6,598 bases of DNA from the NCBI GenBank assembly GCA_937967705.1, contig CALCJG010000151.1, positions 1-6,598 on the forward strand, read 5' to 3'. This stretch comes from an uncultured Spirochaetia bacterium. GTDB lineage: Bacteria > Spirochaetota > UBA4802 > JAGODF01. Both the position numbers and the translations under genes were made by a program. The notes beneath the pieces were generated by a model that saw only the letters and a program-made list of their open reading frames with translations, ran no database searches and had not been told where the DNA came from. Numbering within the stretch: position 1 is the first letter of the stretch; each line of letters begins with the position of its first letter. Positions 1-6,598 of the stretch are shown here, in pieces.

Positions 1-3000
1 TCATAATCAAACAGCAGATCCCAGAGCATTCCGACGGAGTGGAACCCCCGCTCTTTCTTGTATACCTCGTTCCAGAGCATCCCCCAGAAGAGGACTCGGC
101 TGCTCCCAACCCGTTCAACGGGGTTGTAGTTCTTGTACCAGAGAAGGCTGCCGACAAGAAGACGAAACTCTTCGTTGGGACTCGTACTTATATAGGACAG
201 CAGCGGCGGTATGATGTGACGGGTATTGTCATCATACCGATCATAGTACCAGAGGGGTATAATATTGAGTTCAAAAGACCTATCCCTTTTCTCTGCCCCG
301 AGCCAGAGAATGTTGAAGCTGTAATCCGGGCGGTTACGGTAATTAGTATATCCCGCCAGAACTCCGTAAAACATCCGGAATCGGGATAGTTCCCGGGAGG
401 ACTCATATTCAACAGTGCCGAATAGGAGGTCCCAGACCTGGCGCTGATCCTTGACGAAGTTCTCATGATCGTAAAGAAAATAGAGATTCTGCCGGGAGTA
501 GGTTTCCGAATCATGCCAGTAGGCAAAGGCGAAGAGATGACTGTAACCCTTGGGGGACCATCGGGACATGACCAGCGGAAAGAGCGCAAAACTCCTCTCC
601 TGACGCGGCCGGTTATTCTTGTACTGGAGAATACCCAGAAGACAGAGCTCCCGCTCCTTCTCCGTTTCCCATCCGTAATAGCTCAGAAGCAGGGGAATGG
701 AGAAATGCCCGGTGTCCTTATAATCCTGATAATGAAAAAGCGGATAAAGGGCAACCTTCTTTTCTTTCTGGGGTATATTGTTCCTGTAATGGAAAAGTCC
801 CAGGAGATACAGCCGGCTCTCATCATCACCCTCCCATGCGCGATGGGTCAGAAGAAGCGGAAAGGTAAGATGGCCCTTGTTTTTCTCAGTCTTGTAATGG
901 AAGACGGGATATAAGGCAACTTTCTTCTCCTTATTGGGAATATTGCTCCGATAATGGAAAAGTCCCAGGAGATACAGCCGGCTCTCATCATCACCCTCCC
1001 AGGCATGATGGGTCAGAAGCAGGGGTACGGTCATATAACCGTCTTTCTTCCGGTTTTTGTAGTAAAAGAGAGGCAGCCCCATAACTGTGCGTTCCGACGC
1101 CTTGAGGTCTCTCTCCCAATCGATGATCCCCACTATGTTGTAATGGATACGAGCGTCAGTTCGTGACCGGTAAAAGAAGGGAAACCAGGCTGTGATGCTC
1201 TTTTCCGGTGAGGAATGCCGGTAGAAACCCATAAGGAAAAAGGATTTCTCCCGGTGGGTCTCATCGGATGTTTCCTTGCCCTCAACCGGCCCGGAATAGG
1301 AATCATAATAGAGCAGTGGAAGTCCATAAAGCGTGTAATATCTACGGGGTTTTTTCTCCGATGACTTGGACACCTGCCGGTTGACATCGAAGAAGAGAGG
1401 AAAGAACATAAACTTTTCTGTCTTATACTGACCCTTGACCATAAAACCGTCCGTCTTAGATCCAGCTTCGTATTCGAAGGATTTCTGATCCAGAGAGTAA
1501 TAGACTACGGGAATAACCGGGAAGAAGACCGTATGATCGATGTTGTCCTCCCTCTGTGTCTTATAGGACATGAAGTAAGGACTCAGGGCAAAATCGGTGA
1601 TGTGCCCGTCCTGATAGGTCTTTAGGTTGCGGAAGTAAACTGGTGTGATGGTGCGGATGGCATAACTCTCCTTCTTCAGGTTTTCCTTATGCCAGAAGAG
1701 GGGGAATAATCGCCATCCGTTACGGTCGGGTGACCCGTACCAGTTGATGAAAGGCCATAGGATGGTATACTCATACTCCTTCTTCGCTGCGTCATATTCG
1801 CTCCAGTAGGCGTTGATGAAGTAGACATTGACATAGGAATCCCCCTGATTTCTGTAGCCGTACAGGGGAAGCGGAAGAATGGGAAACGCGGCGAAGTATT
1901 CCTCTTCTTCATCCTTGAATGAGAGATAGACGGGAGTGACATGCATCTTATAGGCGCTTTCCTCGTCCCAGGATACCCATCCCAGGGGAAGCATGTGCCA
2001 GTGCCGTTTGGTATCGGCCTTTTCATACTGTGTCCAGCCGAAGAGAATCTTCCATCCGAAATAGTGTTCCGAGGTCTCCCGGGAGATGGTCTTGTCCTTT
2101 TTCATCCGGGGTTTAGGGGAAGCATCTTTGGCAAGTTTCGTATCGACCGCTTTTTTGTCGGATGCTTTCTTGCCGGTCGCTATCACGGTCTTAACCGGTG
2201 GAACGGGTTTGCCCTCGGTTTTTTTCCCGATACTGGCCTCTTCCGGTTTTATATCCGACACGGGCTTATCGGTATCAACCGCGTCTTTCGATTTCCAGAA
2301 TTTGCGGAAGCTGTCGCGATAGGAAACAAGGACCACTTCATAGAGCCAGGAAACATCGGTATCCAGGTACCACTTATTCGGGTCCTTCTTGGTGGTCCCC
2401 ACACCCAGGGAAACGCCGGGGGTCAGGGGGCCTTTGAGTGTGCTGCGGGCATACCCCAGAATGTTGACGTGGAGGGTCCGCTTTTCGTCTTCGTAATTCA
2501 GCACCACGGGAAGGAAGAGTGTGCCGGTGCTCTTGTTCATCCAGAGGAACCTGGTGTTGCTCCAGGAATAGTAGAGGGGAATCCAGTGGCTGACCTCTTC
2601 CTTTTTTACGCGATTTTCACGATGATAGCGAATCGCCACCCAGTAGAGATCCTCCTCCTCGTTCCATCGGTGATAATGAAAGGGACCGAAGGAGTAACCC
2701 TTCTTCTCGGTCCACCCCGAGGGACGGAAGAAGAAGGGAAGCACATAGCGATATCCCCCTTCCCCCATCTTGTTCATAACGAGGGGAAAGGGCAGCCAGA
2801 ATCGGCTGAGATTTCCCTTCCCGTCTCTTTTCCAGTCGAAGACCATGAGGAAATTTTTATGCGACTCCTGGACAGAACTGTAGGAATAGAATATAACCGG
2901 TATGATCGGAAGACAGAACCGGGTTCCCGTATTGATCTCCTTGTCCTTCGAGGGGATGATCGACTCCCGGTCATAATACCAGAGAGCTGTGATGGAGGAG

Positions 3001-4787
3001 CGTCCCTCCACATGGGTTTCCCGGTTATGAAAATAGCTGTAATACCAAAGGGGGAGCAGGGTATGGGTGTTTTCATGGTAATCCTTGCTATCCGAGCGGA
3101 GTGAATAGAAGAGCGGGAGTACATGAGTCTGCCCTTCCCCCCGGGGCTCATAGTAACTATGCCACATAAGCAGAGCATAGGTCTGATGCCCCTCCGTATG
3201 CCGTTTCTGATAGAAAAGCGGTCCCAGATAATAATCCGCCTGGGGCGTCTCCCAGCTGAGGAAAACCGGAGGCAGGATATGCAGATAGCTGTCCTTTTTG
3301 TAGAAGGCAACTGGAATGAACCAGAAACGCTTCATATTGCCGGAATCATTCTTATGCCAGTCGAAGAGCCATAGCGCATTACGGTGAGTTCCCTTCCCCC
3401 TCTCATAGGAGGAATAATAGAGGGGAAGGATCGGATACCATAAAGAATCTTCTTCAATGGTTTTATCAGATTTTTTAAAATTATAGCCGGCCTTGTCATA
3501 GGAACAATAGAAAGGTGAGTAAAAGCTCTTCGTCTCGGTATGTTGTTTAAGGGGATCCCCCTCTACGTGCCGGTTGTAAAAGGCGATCGGTATGATCCAA
3601 AATCGCTTTAAATTCCCGCTTTCCTCTTTGTGCCAGTCAACGAGCCAGAGGAGATTGCGATGAGTACCCCTTTCGCGCTCGTAGGAAGAATAGTATAGGG
3701 GCAGCACCGGGTACCAGAAGGTGTCTTCTTCCACCCGTTTCTCATCCGGCTTCGTACCATAGCTGGTTTTATCATGAGAGCAGTAAACGGGGGTGTAGAG
3801 GCTCTTCTTTTCATAGCGTTTATACTGACTCTCTCCATAATGGGTTCCGATGGATTTCCAGGCAATAAAAGCCGGGATCAGGGACTTATAGTAGCTACCG
3901 TCTTTATGGTAAGTGCTCAGGTATACAGGGGGCAGAAAATGCTTATAGCCGTCGTCTCCAAAACCCATCAGCCAGAGAGGAACGAACCAGGAGCGTTTGA
4001 GCTCATCTTTCTGCCAGGCAATGTCAAAGAGCCAGAAAAGATTAGTGTGGGTATAATCCGCTGTAGTTTTGTAATAGACCAGCGGAATCAGGGGGATCCA
4101 TACGGTTTTGAGTTTACCCCCTTCTGCGTCACTGTCGCGGGAATGCCTGTAATAGAAGATTGATGCCTGCTCTATCTCGTACTGTTCCTTGCCCTTCGAA
4201 TCCCACTCCAGACTTTTATGATAGAAGAACGGGATAAAGGTCGTTTCCGACTCACGGCTTTTTTTCTCCTTTCCCATGCTGTAGTCATGATAGAAGAGAG
4301 GGTAAATATTAAAGTAGCTGCTCTCCCGATACGTGGACTTATTACCCCACCAGATCAAATAGAGCAATGACCTGTCCGCAGATTTTTTTTGGAGGCGGGA
4401 GTAATAAAGGGGAAACAGGTGCGTGGTTTCTTTATCCCCTTCAATCTTGTTATAATAGAGATAAAGCGGACCCCAGGTTTTTTCCCGGTTATCGATTTTG
4501 CTTTTCAGATTGGAATAGAATGGGAAAAAACGGGAATAAGTATACTTGGGATAATCCACATTCTTATAAAAACCCAGAATCATCAGAGCATAATGGCCCT
4601 CCCATTCCTCCTTCTCTATGATGAAGGCATTAATGGGATATTTTTTTTCCTTTTCACTCCCGTAGGCCCTGTGTTCCCCTTCTTCCAGGTCATTCCAATC
4701 CCCCAAAACAGGAGTGGTAAAAAGCATGCTGCCTAGAATAAAAAGGCCGCCGATAAGAATCATCTTTTTGAAAATCGAAGGGATCAT
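1..4787 (-). CDS. Giant exported aromatic-rich repeat protein, C-terminus beyond window
   Basis: One frame runs from the ATG at 4785-4787 to the left edge without a stop: 1595 complete codons. The start is supported by GGAG five nt upstream and by an immediate signal peptide (KK at 7-8, hydrophobic 9-25, possible cleavage after VLG at 27-29). Residues 30-831 and 908-1595 consist of imperfect repeats about 15-35 residues apart, each with a core like LPLYY, IPLWYY or FPLFY, separated by charged turns rich in K, E, D, R, N, G. A second motif, N-x-x-W-L-F-D-W, occurs near 249, 378 and 470, with weaker forms near 645 and 1217. Residues 832-907 form an aromatic-free linker. Only four Cys are visible (336, 428, 625, 1382); the first two are at equivalent repeat positions. 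Alternating aromatic strands and polar turns suggest a beta-rich envelope, surface or outer-membrane protein, by inference. I do not recognise the family. No frameshift is seen. Confidence 0.93.
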   Translation of the reverse strand, partial: MIPSIFKKMILIGGLFILGSMLFTTPVLGDWNDLEEGEHRAYGSEKEKKYPINAFIIEKEEWEGHYALMILGFYKNVDYPKYTYSRFFPFYSNLKSKIDNREKTWGPLYLYYNKIEGDKETTHLFPLYYSRLQKKSADRSLLYLIWWGNKSTYRESSYFNIYPLFYHDYSMGKEKKSRESETTFIPFFYHKSLEWDSKGKEQYEIEQASIFYYRHSRDSDAEGGKLKTVWIPLIPLVYYKTTADYTHTNLFWLFDIAWQKDELKRSWFVPLWLMGFGDDGYKHFLPPVYLSTYHKDGSYYKSLIPAFIAWKSIGTHYGESQYKRYEKKSLYTPVYCSHDKTSYGTKPDEKRVEEDTFWYPVLPLYYSSYERERGTHRNLLWLVDWHKEESGNLKRFWIIPIAFYNRHVEGDPLKQHTETKSFYSPFYCSYDKAGYNFKKSDKTIEEDSLWYPILPLYYSSYERGKGTHRNALWLFDWHKNDSGNMKRFWFIPVAFYKKDSYLHILPPVFLSWETPQADYYLGPLFYQKRHTEGHQTYALLMWHSYYEPRGEGQTHVLPLFYSLRSDSKDYHENTHTLLPLWYYSYFHNRETHVEGRSSITALWYYDRESIIPSKDKEINTGTRFCLPIIPVIFYSYSSVQESHKNFLMVFDWKRDGKGNLSRFWLPFPLVMNKMGEGGYRYVLPFFFRPSGWTEKKGYSFGPFHYHRWNEEEDLYWVAIRYHRENRVKKEEVSHWIPLYYSWSNTRFLWMNKSTGTLFLPVVLNYEDEKRTLHVNILGYARSTLKGPLTPGVSLGVGTTKKDPNKWYLDTDVSWLYEVVLVSYRDSFRKFWKSKDAVDTDKPVSDIKPEEASIGKKTEGKPVPPVKTVIATGKKASDKKAVDTKLAKDASPKPRMKKDKTISRETSEHYFGWKILFGWTQYEKADTKRHWHMLPLGWVSWDEESAYKMHVTPVYLSFKDEEEEYFAAFPILPLPLYGYRNQGDSYVNVYFINAYWSEYDAAKKEYEYTILWPFINWYGSPDRNGWRLFPLFWHKENLKKESYAIRTITPVYFRNLKTYQDGHITDFALSPYFMSYKTQREDNIDHTVFFPVIPVVYYSLDQKSFEYEAGSKTDGFMVKGQYKTEKFMFFPLFFDVNRQVSKSSEKKPRRYYTLYGLPLLYYDSYSGPVEGKETSDETHREKSFFLMGFYRHSSPEKSITAWFPFFYRSRTDARIHYNIVGIIDWERDLKASERTVMGLPLFYYKNRKKDGYMTVPLLLTHHAWEGDDESRLYLLGLFHYRSNIPNKEKKVALYPVFHYKTEKNKGHLTFPLLLTHRAWEGDDESRLYLLGLFHYRNNIPQKEKKVALYPLFHYQDYKDTGHFSIPLLLSYYGWETEKERELCLLGILQYKNNRPRQERSFALFPLVMSRWSPKGYSHLFAFAYWHDSETYSRQNLYFLYDHENFVKDQRQVWDLLFGTVEYESSRELSRFRMFYGVLAGYTNYRNRPDYSFNILWLGAEKRDRSFELNIIPLWYYDRYDDNTRHIIPPLLSYISTSPNEEFRLLVGSLLWYKNYNPVERVGSSRVLFWGMLWNEVYKKERGFHSVGMLWDLLFDY
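555..1049 (-). repeat. Three tandem 165-nt (55-residue) repeat units
   Basis: Units are residues 1247-1301 (nt 885-1049), 1302-1356 (nt 720-884) and 1357-1411 (nt 555-719). The first two share 43 of 55 residues, including AWEGDDESRLYLLGLFHYR and KEKKVALYP. The third keeps the spacing (GH/GY, PLLL, W, LLG, NN.P, AL.P) but is more diverged. At the DNA level nt 787-836 and 952-1001 are identical over 50 bp at an offset of exactly 165, and nt 842-854 match 1007-1019. The phase is preserved, so the units add or remove whole repeat modules. Confidence 0.93.
2067..2294 (-). other. Lys/Pro/Ala-rich aromatic-free linker between two repeat arrays
   Basis: Residues 832-907 contain no Phe, Tyr or Trp, in a protein where sampled stretches have roughly one aromatic residue in four to seven. 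Lysine makes up 18 of the 76 residues, with Asp, Ala, Thr, Ser and Pro (for example KPVPPVK near 860). This composition is typical of an extended disordered linker. It splits the protein into an N-terminal array of about 800 residues and a second array of at least 688. Confidence 0.85.
3288..3812 (-). repeat. Tandem 276-nt (92-residue) duplication in the giant gene
   Basis: Residues 326-408 align without gaps to residues 418-500 at an offset of exactly 92. I count 53 identities in 83 positions. Shared landmarks are YC at 335-336/427-428, the run LPLYYSSYER, GTHRN, the W-L-x-D-W-H-K block and KRFW followed by IP and AFY. The DNA has diverged more than in the 165-nt repeat, so this duplication looks older. 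A looser copy of the second half (N-x-x-W-L-F-D then LKR-x-W-F-x-P) is seen near residues 249-270 and again near 645-666. Confidence 0.9.
4701..4787 (-). other. Predicted Sec signal peptide of the giant repeat protein
   Basis: Residues 1-29 have two lysines at 7-8 followed by a hydrophobic core (MILIGGLFILGSMLF) and a V-L-G motif at 27-29 that fits a -3/-1 signal peptidase I site, with mature D30-W31 after it. There is no cysteine near the end of the hydrophobic core, so this is not a lipoprotein signal. It implies export across the inner membrane. Confidence 0.8.
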
Positions 4788-4792
4788 AGAGA

Positions 4793-4796
4793 CTCC
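4793..4796 (-). promoter_or_regulatory. Ribosome binding site of the giant gene in the 18-nt intergenic gap
   Basis: On the minus strand GGAG lies five nt before the ATG at 4787, inside the 18-nt gap (4788-4805) after the TAA of the radical SAM gene. It decides the start and points to translation from a shared message, perhaps with coupling to the upstream gene. The gap has no room for a separate promoter or a terminator. Confidence 0.8.
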
Positions 4797-4805
4797 AGGA
4801 ACACG

Positions 4806-6158
4806 TTATAGTTTGACATTGGCGTAGGTTTTACGCGATTTAAAGCTCATCACAAGGGTTGTCAGGGCCATTTTTAGGCTCCCGGTTTTGATAAAATTTC
4901 CCAGTGCACGTCGGAGAATCCTGCGGGGGGAATAGAAGGAAAGACCTGCCCGTTTGACCCATAACTGAAGTTCCCTTTCCTTCATATTTTTGGGACTAAA
5001 ATGAACTCCCATTGTGAAATAGTCAGTAAGCTTTTGCCAGTCCTCGGGAAAGTTCTTAAGATACAGTCGTCCCTGGCTTTCCAGGGATTCGAAGAGCTTT
5101 GTACCGGGGAGCGGTTGAAGAATCTGAAGCCTGAGGATATCAAAGTTGATGTCATCGAGAAAGACTTCGGTCTCTCTGAGCGATTCCGGTGTATCGGAAT
5201 CGTTGCCCACAACCATCTCCCCGACGACGAGGATTTTTCTTTTATGAGCGTTCTCGACCATTCGCTTGTAGGAATCAACACCATATTTCAGGTTAAGCTT
5301 CTTGTTCATCTCCCTGAGAGCGTCAGGGTTGATGGATTCGAATCCCACGAACAGGGCCGCACATCCGGCTTCTGCTGCCAGGTCGAGCGCTTCTTCATCT
5401 TCCAGGGCATTTACGGAGGTGTAACAGAGGAAATACTTGAAGGGGATGTTTCCCCTCACTTTCTCTTCTATAATGCGGCGGCAGATATCCTTGAAACGCC
5501 GAATATCGCTCTGGGAATACCCGTACATATTCCCGTCGCTGAAAAAGACGATATCGTAAGCACCCGGCAGTGATGTCAGTTCCTTCATGACATCCTCCAC
5601 GTCGCGTGTGCGATAGACCCCCTGGTAAAAACGATTGATGGCGCAGAAATTACAGTTGAAGGGACAACCGCGGCTTGTAGATACAGGGATAAAGGAATAC
5701 TCTCTGCGGAACAATTCATGCCGGGGTTTTTTGAGCCCCTCCAGCTGAGCGAGGTTGCCATAATAATACGGCTGCAGGCGTCCCTGTTCGAAGTCCTCTA
5801 CAATGGTACCTATCACTCCCTCCCCGTCGCCTATACAGACTGCGTCCGCATAGCGGGAGGCCTCCTCGGGACACATGGAGGCGTGGACACCGCCGAGTAC
5901 CACTGAAATGCCGCGTTGTTTCAGGGACTGAGCCAGTTCGTAGGCGCGGATGGCGGTGACCGTAGTCGTGGAGATGCCGATCAGGTCGGATTTTATATCC
6001 GGGGGGATATCTTCAATCTGTTCATCTATGATTTTCACATCCCAGTGATCCGGAACATAGGCTGCAAGGTAGCCCAGGCCGATGGGGTAAAGGGTCTTTA
6101 TGTTCCTGTCCAGATCCCGGTTCAGGAAGCGGGGTTGTATCAGGGTTATTGTCGGCAT
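4806..6158 (-). CDS. B12-binding domain radical SAM protein
   Basis: The 450-residue protein has the two-domain layout of cobalamin-dependent radical SAM enzymes. Residues 1-140 are a Rossmann-like B12-binding domain: LIQPRF at 6-11, YPIGLGYLAAY, IIDEQIED at 43-50, LIGIS at 59-63, LGGVHAS at 88-94 and IGDGEG at 109-114. No DxHxxG motif is visible, as is common in this class. Residues 155-350 are the radical SAM barrel: CPFNCNFC supplies the [4Fe-4S]-binding cysteines C165, C169 and C172, followed by FFSDGN at 205-210, LFVGFES at 269-275, a GEMVVGNDSDTPES segment near 313-326 and PLPGT at 349-353. Family members methylate unactivated carbons or catalyse ring rearrangements; the substrate cannot be read here. 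The C-terminal 60 residues are basic. The start follows GGGAA at a spacing of 10 nt, and the N-terminus matches the family. It is first in the operon with the giant repeat gene. Confidence 0.95.
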   Translation of the reverse strand: MPTITLIQPRFLNRDLDRNIKTLYPIGLGYLAAYVPDHWDVKIIDEQIEDIPPDIKSDLIGISTTTVTAIRAYELAQSLKQRGISVVLGGVHASMCPEEASRYADAVCIGDGEGVIGTIVEDFEQGRLQPYYYGNLAQLEGLKKPRHELFRREYSFIPVSTSRGCPFNCNFCAINRFYQGVYRTRDVEDVMKELTSLPGAYDIVFFSDGNMYGYSQSDIRRFKDICRRIIEEKVRGNIPFKYFLCYTSVNALEDEEALDLAAEAGCAALFVGFESINPDALREMNKKLNLKYGVDSYKRMVENAHKRKILVVGEMVVGNDSDTPESLRETEVFLDDINFDILRLQILQPLPGTKLFESLESQGRLYLKNFPEDWQKLTDYFTMGVHFSPKNMKERELQLWVKRAGLSFYSPRRILRRALGNFIKTGSLKMALTTLVMSFKSRKTYANVKL

Positions 6159-6227
6159 GGTCTTGTTATTCCCGTCAAGTCAGCATCCGGCGTCAAAGGC
6201 AGTCTATCTGTGTTTTTCATTGAATTT

Positions 6228-6255
6228 CATATAGAATCTCTGATAACGGTTTCAA
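6228..6255 (-). promoter_or_regulatory. Candidate promoter for the radical SAM/repeat-protein operon
   Basis: Read on the minus strand, TTGAAA (6250-6255) is followed after 16 nt by TATATG (6228-6233). The match is moderate. It lies about 70 nt upstream of the ATG at 6158, in the correct orientation for transcribing both minus-strand genes. Confidence 0.35.
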
Positions 6256-6311
6256 AAGATAGGGAGGTGCAAGCTTTTTTTTCAACAAGAAAATATTTTA
6301 AATAATAAAAA

Positions 6312-6349
6312 ATTGACAATTATTGTTTTATTTGAATGTATTGACAATT
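6312..6349 (+). repeat. Direct repeat of ATTGACAATT overlapping -35 elements
   Basis: ATTGACAATT occurs at 6312-6321 and again at 6340-6349, 28 bp apart. The first copy overlaps the inverted repeat ACAAT-T-ATTGT at 6316-6326. The second contains the -35 of the best plus-strand promoter. The arrangement could be tandem -35 elements or a pair of operator sites; the AT-rich context makes chance partly possible. Confidence 0.45.
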
Positions 6350-6369
6350 CCCAGCATAATTCCTACTAT
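6341..6369 (+). promoter_or_regulatory. Sigma70-like promoter for the plus-strand gene
   Basis: A perfect -35 TTGACA at 6341-6346 is followed after 17 nt by TACTAT at 6364-6369 (four of six consensus bases). A start site near 6376 would give a leader of about 25 nt before the ATG at 6401. A second perfect TTGACA lies 28 bp upstream at 6313-6318, without a convincing -10 of its own. Confidence 0.6.
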
Positions 6370-6400
6370 TTCGTCAACAAGGGCTAGCGAGTAACCATCC

Positions 6401-6598
6401 ATGGATAATATCATACAGTTTATTGCCAAATCATTAGAGCGGTTCAAAAGGTATATACACTCCAACAATGACAGGTTCTATCATTATACCTTGGGTTTTT
6501 TCAGCTCTCTCCTGCTGATAGGTCTTTTTTACCGGCTGCGCATACTTTACCTGCTTAAAGTCGATACGGGTTTCTCGATAACGCAGGCTCCCTATACC
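6401..6598 (+). CDS. N-terminus of an unidentified membrane-anchored protein (partial)
   Basis: Sixty-six codons are open to the right edge. The ATG at 6401 is the only possible ATG start because an in-frame TAA lies at 6392-6394. The ribosome binding site is weak (GCGAG, nine nt upstream). The first 27 residues are amphipathic and basic (KSLERFKRYIH). A hydrophobic stretch follows at about 28-44 (LGFFSSLLLIGLFY), then an RLRILYLLK segment that could continue the membrane region, then a more polar part. There is no signal peptidase motif, so a membrane anchor or the first helix of a polytopic protein is likelier. A hydrophobic helix followed by an RL motif faintly recalls polytopic glycosyltransferases, but the visible part is too short to assign. 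It is divergent from the operon and has its own likely promoter. Confidence 0.7.
   Translation, partial: MDNIIQFIAKSLERFKRYIHSNNDRFYHYTLGFFSSLLLIGLFYRLRILYLLKVDTGFSITQAPYT

Larger units (their letters stand above)
6159..6400. other. AT-rich divergent intergenic region
   Basis: These 242 bases separate the minus-strand operon from the plus-strand gene. No coding region is supported. The part from about 6275 to 6345 is markedly AT-rich compared with the flanking genes. It holds the promoter candidates and the duplicated ATTGACAATT box listed separately. The eight-T run at 6275-6282 has no GC-rich stem on either strand, so I do not call a terminator. Confidence 0.8.

Noticed and set aside
555..1049. 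CRISPR-like or non-coding tandem repeat
   Set aside because: The units are 165 nt with no short spacer structure, and they encode in-frame protein modules.
1941..3104. A 387-codon plus-strand open frame, and similar shorter ones such as 39-389, 465-914 and 3774-4163
   Set aside because: They lie antisense to the giant gene in exactly codon-opposed phase. This frame stays open wherever the sense gene avoids TTA, CTA and TCA codons. Their translations lack the repeat pattern, signal peptide and start-site support of the minus-strand product.
1..4787. A decayed pseudogene region, suggested by many short overlapping frames
   Set aside because: Reading every triplet in the minus phase shows no stop or frameshift over 1595 codons, with a signal peptide and repeat motif kept in phase throughout.
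4701..4787. Lipoprotein signal for the giant protein
   Set aside because: No cysteine occurs near the end of the hydrophobic core; the first cysteine is at residue 336.
5001..5573. A 190-codon plus-strand open frame
   Set aside because: It is antisense and codon-opposed to the radical SAM gene, whose translated motifs (CX3CX2C, PLPGT, GGVHAS) make the minus strand the clear coding strand.
6275..6282. Rho-independent terminator at an eight-T run
   Set aside because: No GC-rich inverted repeat precedes it on the plus strand, and the matching A-run on the minus strand has no stem either.
5916..6305. A plus-strand open frame crossing the start of the radical SAM gene into the intergenic region
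   Set aside because: Most of it is antisense to the N-terminus of the radical SAM protein, and the rest is AT-rich non-coding sequence. It shows no protein-like pattern or ribosome binding site.

Overview
The window is a two-gene operon on the minus strand plus the start of a divergent gene on the plus strand. The layout suggests a Gram-negative bacterium: a B12-type radical SAM enzyme, a very large exported aromatic-rich repeat protein and moderate GC coding DNA around one AT-rich intergenic region. A spirochaete or a deltaproteobacterium-like lineage would fit, but nothing here fixes the taxon.

Positions 1-4787 (minus): one uninterrupted reading frame fills almost three quarters of the window. 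I read every triplet of this phase and found no stop from the ATG at 4785-4787 to the left edge, giving 1595 residues with the C-terminus outside the window. It has a Sec-type signal peptide. After that come two long arrays of an imperfect repeat centred on an aromatic-Pro-hydrophobic-aromatic core (LPLYY, IPLWYY, FPLFY and similar). A Lys/Pro/Ala linker with no aromatic residue separates the arrays. Within the arrays are one 276-nt tandem duplication and one 165-nt tandem repeat, the latter with a 50-bp exact DNA match. I do not recognise the family.

Positions 4806-6158 (minus): a 450-residue cobalamin-binding radical SAM protein with clear motifs. Its stop lies 18 nt upstream of the giant gene's start, and a GGAG ribosome binding site sits in that gap, so the two are very likely co-transcribed.

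Positions 6159-6400: an AT-rich divergent intergenic region. It carries a good plus-strand sigma70-like promoter, a duplicated ATTGACAATT box and a weaker candidate promoter for the operon.

Positions 6401-6598 (plus): the first 66 codons of a protein with a basic N-terminus and a likely membrane segment, cut by the window edge.

A possible functional link is that the radical SAM enzyme makes or modifies something used at the cell surface by the exported repeat protein, or modifies that protein itself. This is inference from gene order only.
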